Below are positions 14,622-15,283 of a DNA stretch of 15,283 nucleotides, piece by piece. Source of the DNA: Lunatibacter sp038209145 (lineage in GTDB: Bacteria; Bacteroidota; Bacteroidia; Cytophagales; Cyclobacteriaceae); NCBI GenBank assembly GCA_038209145.1, contig JBBQXZ010000105.1:1-15283 (forward strand). The letters are read 5' to 3'. The translations under genes were made by a program, and so were the position numbers. The notes under the pieces are model-generated. The model ran no database searches, was not told the origin of the DNA, and saw nothing but the letters and a program-made list of their open reading frames with translations. Each line of letters starts with the position of its first letter. Within the stretch, counting starts at the first letter, position 1.

Positions 14622-14640
14622 TGACTGGTTTTAAGTAGTA
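14622..14640 (+). repeat. Possible left end of the IS3-like element
   Basis: TGACTGGTTTTAAGTAGTA begins with the TG typical of IS3-family ends and is about 25 bp upstream of orfA. The right end is outside the window, so the inverted repeat cannot be confirmed. Confidence 0.3.
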
Positions 14641-14664
14641 TTTGAAACCTAAATTAATAGAAAG

Positions 14665-15102
14665 ATGGCAAACCCTCTACAGTTCAAAATGAGTATATCC
14701 CAGCGGAGGATAAGGCACTTCAGTGATTCTTTCAAATGCGAAAAGGTCATGGAAATTGAGTCCGGACAGCTCTAAATTTGTGAACTTGTAAAAAAATATG
14801 AAGTCTCCCCAACTTCTGTTGACAGATGGATTAACAAATTCGGAACCATGAAAAAGAAAAAGCCCTGCAAACTTATAGTGGAATCGGATAGCGATACTAA
14901 AAAAATGCTTGAGCCTTAAAAGAGATTCGCCGAGCTGGAGCGGATTGTGGGCCAAAAACAGATCCTAGTCGACTTCAAGGACAAGATGATTCAACTTGCC
15001 GAGGAGAACTATAAAGCTGATAAAAAAAACTTTTCTACCCAACAGTCCCCTTCTACTGGGAAAACAGAGAAGAAATACCCGCAATCCGCAAACATGCTAT
15101 AA
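14665..15102 (+). pseudogene. IS3-family orfA (transposase HTH subunit) with two stops
   Basis: A 145-codon frame from ATG 14665 (or ATG 14689) to TAA 15100-15102 is interrupted by TAA at 14773-14775 and TAA at 14917-14919, with no frameshift. It reads SISQRRIRHFSDSFKCEKV, MEIESGQL, stop, ICELVKKYEVSPTSVDRWI, KFGTMKKKK, then after the second stop KRFAELERIVGQKQILVDF and KDKMIQLAEE. The first half is the helix-turn-helix that binds the IS ends; the ELERIVGQKQILVDFKDKMI part is the leucine-zipper-like segment used for multimerisation. This is the usual layout of Bacteroidota IS3-family OrfA. The element is therefore inactive unless complemented by an intact copy elsewhere. Confidence 0.85.
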
Positions 15103-15283
15103 GGCAGTAGGTTCAAAGCAAGGCTTTCACGGCTATCTGAACCGTGATCTTGCCAGGAATGACAACGGACAGCAGGTTTTAAAGCTTGTTGCCGGAATCC
15201 GTAAAGACCACCCAGACATGGGGCTTCGTGAGATGTATCACCTCATCCAGCCGAAGTGGATGGGCAGGGATACATTCGAGGCA
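15078..15283 (+). pseudogene. IS3-family orfB (transposase catalytic subunit), truncated by the window edge
   Basis: Overlapping the end of orfA, another frame reads YKAVGSKQGFHGYLNRDLAR, then QQVLKLVAGIRKDHPDMGLR and EMYHLIQPKWMGRDTFEA and runs off the right edge. This is the N-terminal HTH_21-type region of IS3 transposases; the DDE catalytic domain would lie outside. No ATG opens this frame here. It is in the +1 frame relative to orfA, whereas IS3 elements normally use a -1 shift, so an indel or a different expression mode is possible. Given the broken orfA, it is called a pseudogene, but the rest could be intact. Confidence 0.75.

Noticed and set aside
14677..14955. A 92-codon minus-strand frame.
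   Set aside because: It is antisense to the IS3 orfA relic, which explains the sequence better.

Overview
The window looks like a chromosomal segment from a Bacteroidota bacterium, most likely Cytophagales (Cyclobacteriaceae-like). This rests on recognised families (DUF6503 lipoprotein, DUF547, cellulose-synthase-like GT2, DUF4440), weak or absent Shine-Dalgarno sequences, AT-rich intergenic DNA and a short heptamer tandem repeat. The species is inferred, not shown.

Left block (1-6393, all minus strand). A compact gene run reads, in transcription order: exported rhodanese, DUF547 lipoprotein, FAD/NAD(P) oxidoreductase, NosR/NapH-like membrane polyferredoxin, membrane GT2 glycosyltransferase and, after 54 bp, a DUF6503 lipoprotein cut by the window edge. 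Four of the genes overlap by 8, 4 and 1 bp, so they are probably co-translated. The set joins an electron-transfer pair to an envelope glycosyltransferase and exported proteins. A CDP-alcohol phosphatidyltransferase (6641-7432, plus) is divergent from the run.

Decayed island (7433-9450). It holds a broken KilA-N-domain gene, an XRE-like HTH gene with three in-frame stops, a REP-like 42-bp direct repeat (two copies), two adjacent perfect palindromes, and a degenerate minus-strand reading frame. It looks like the relic of an integrated or mobile segment.

Second envelope block (9453-13270, minus). In transcription order: a 364-aa putative lipoprotein, a 234-aa outer-membrane beta-barrel protein, and two overlapping genes that appear to be the N-terminal and C-terminal halves of a YjbH/GfcD-type exopolysaccharide-associated outer-membrane protein, each with its own signal peptide. 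A strong hairpin plus T-tract ends 4 nt before the start codon of the first half.

Right end (13271-15283). After an AT-rich gap come a DUF4440 (NTF2/SnoaL-like) gene broken by a stop at a probable tryptophan codon, a 39-aa membrane miniprotein, nine heptamer repeat units, and a degenerate IS3-family element whose orfA has two in-frame stops and whose orfB runs off the edge. Several broken genes here and in the island have kept their frame and were lost mainly through nonsense substitutions.
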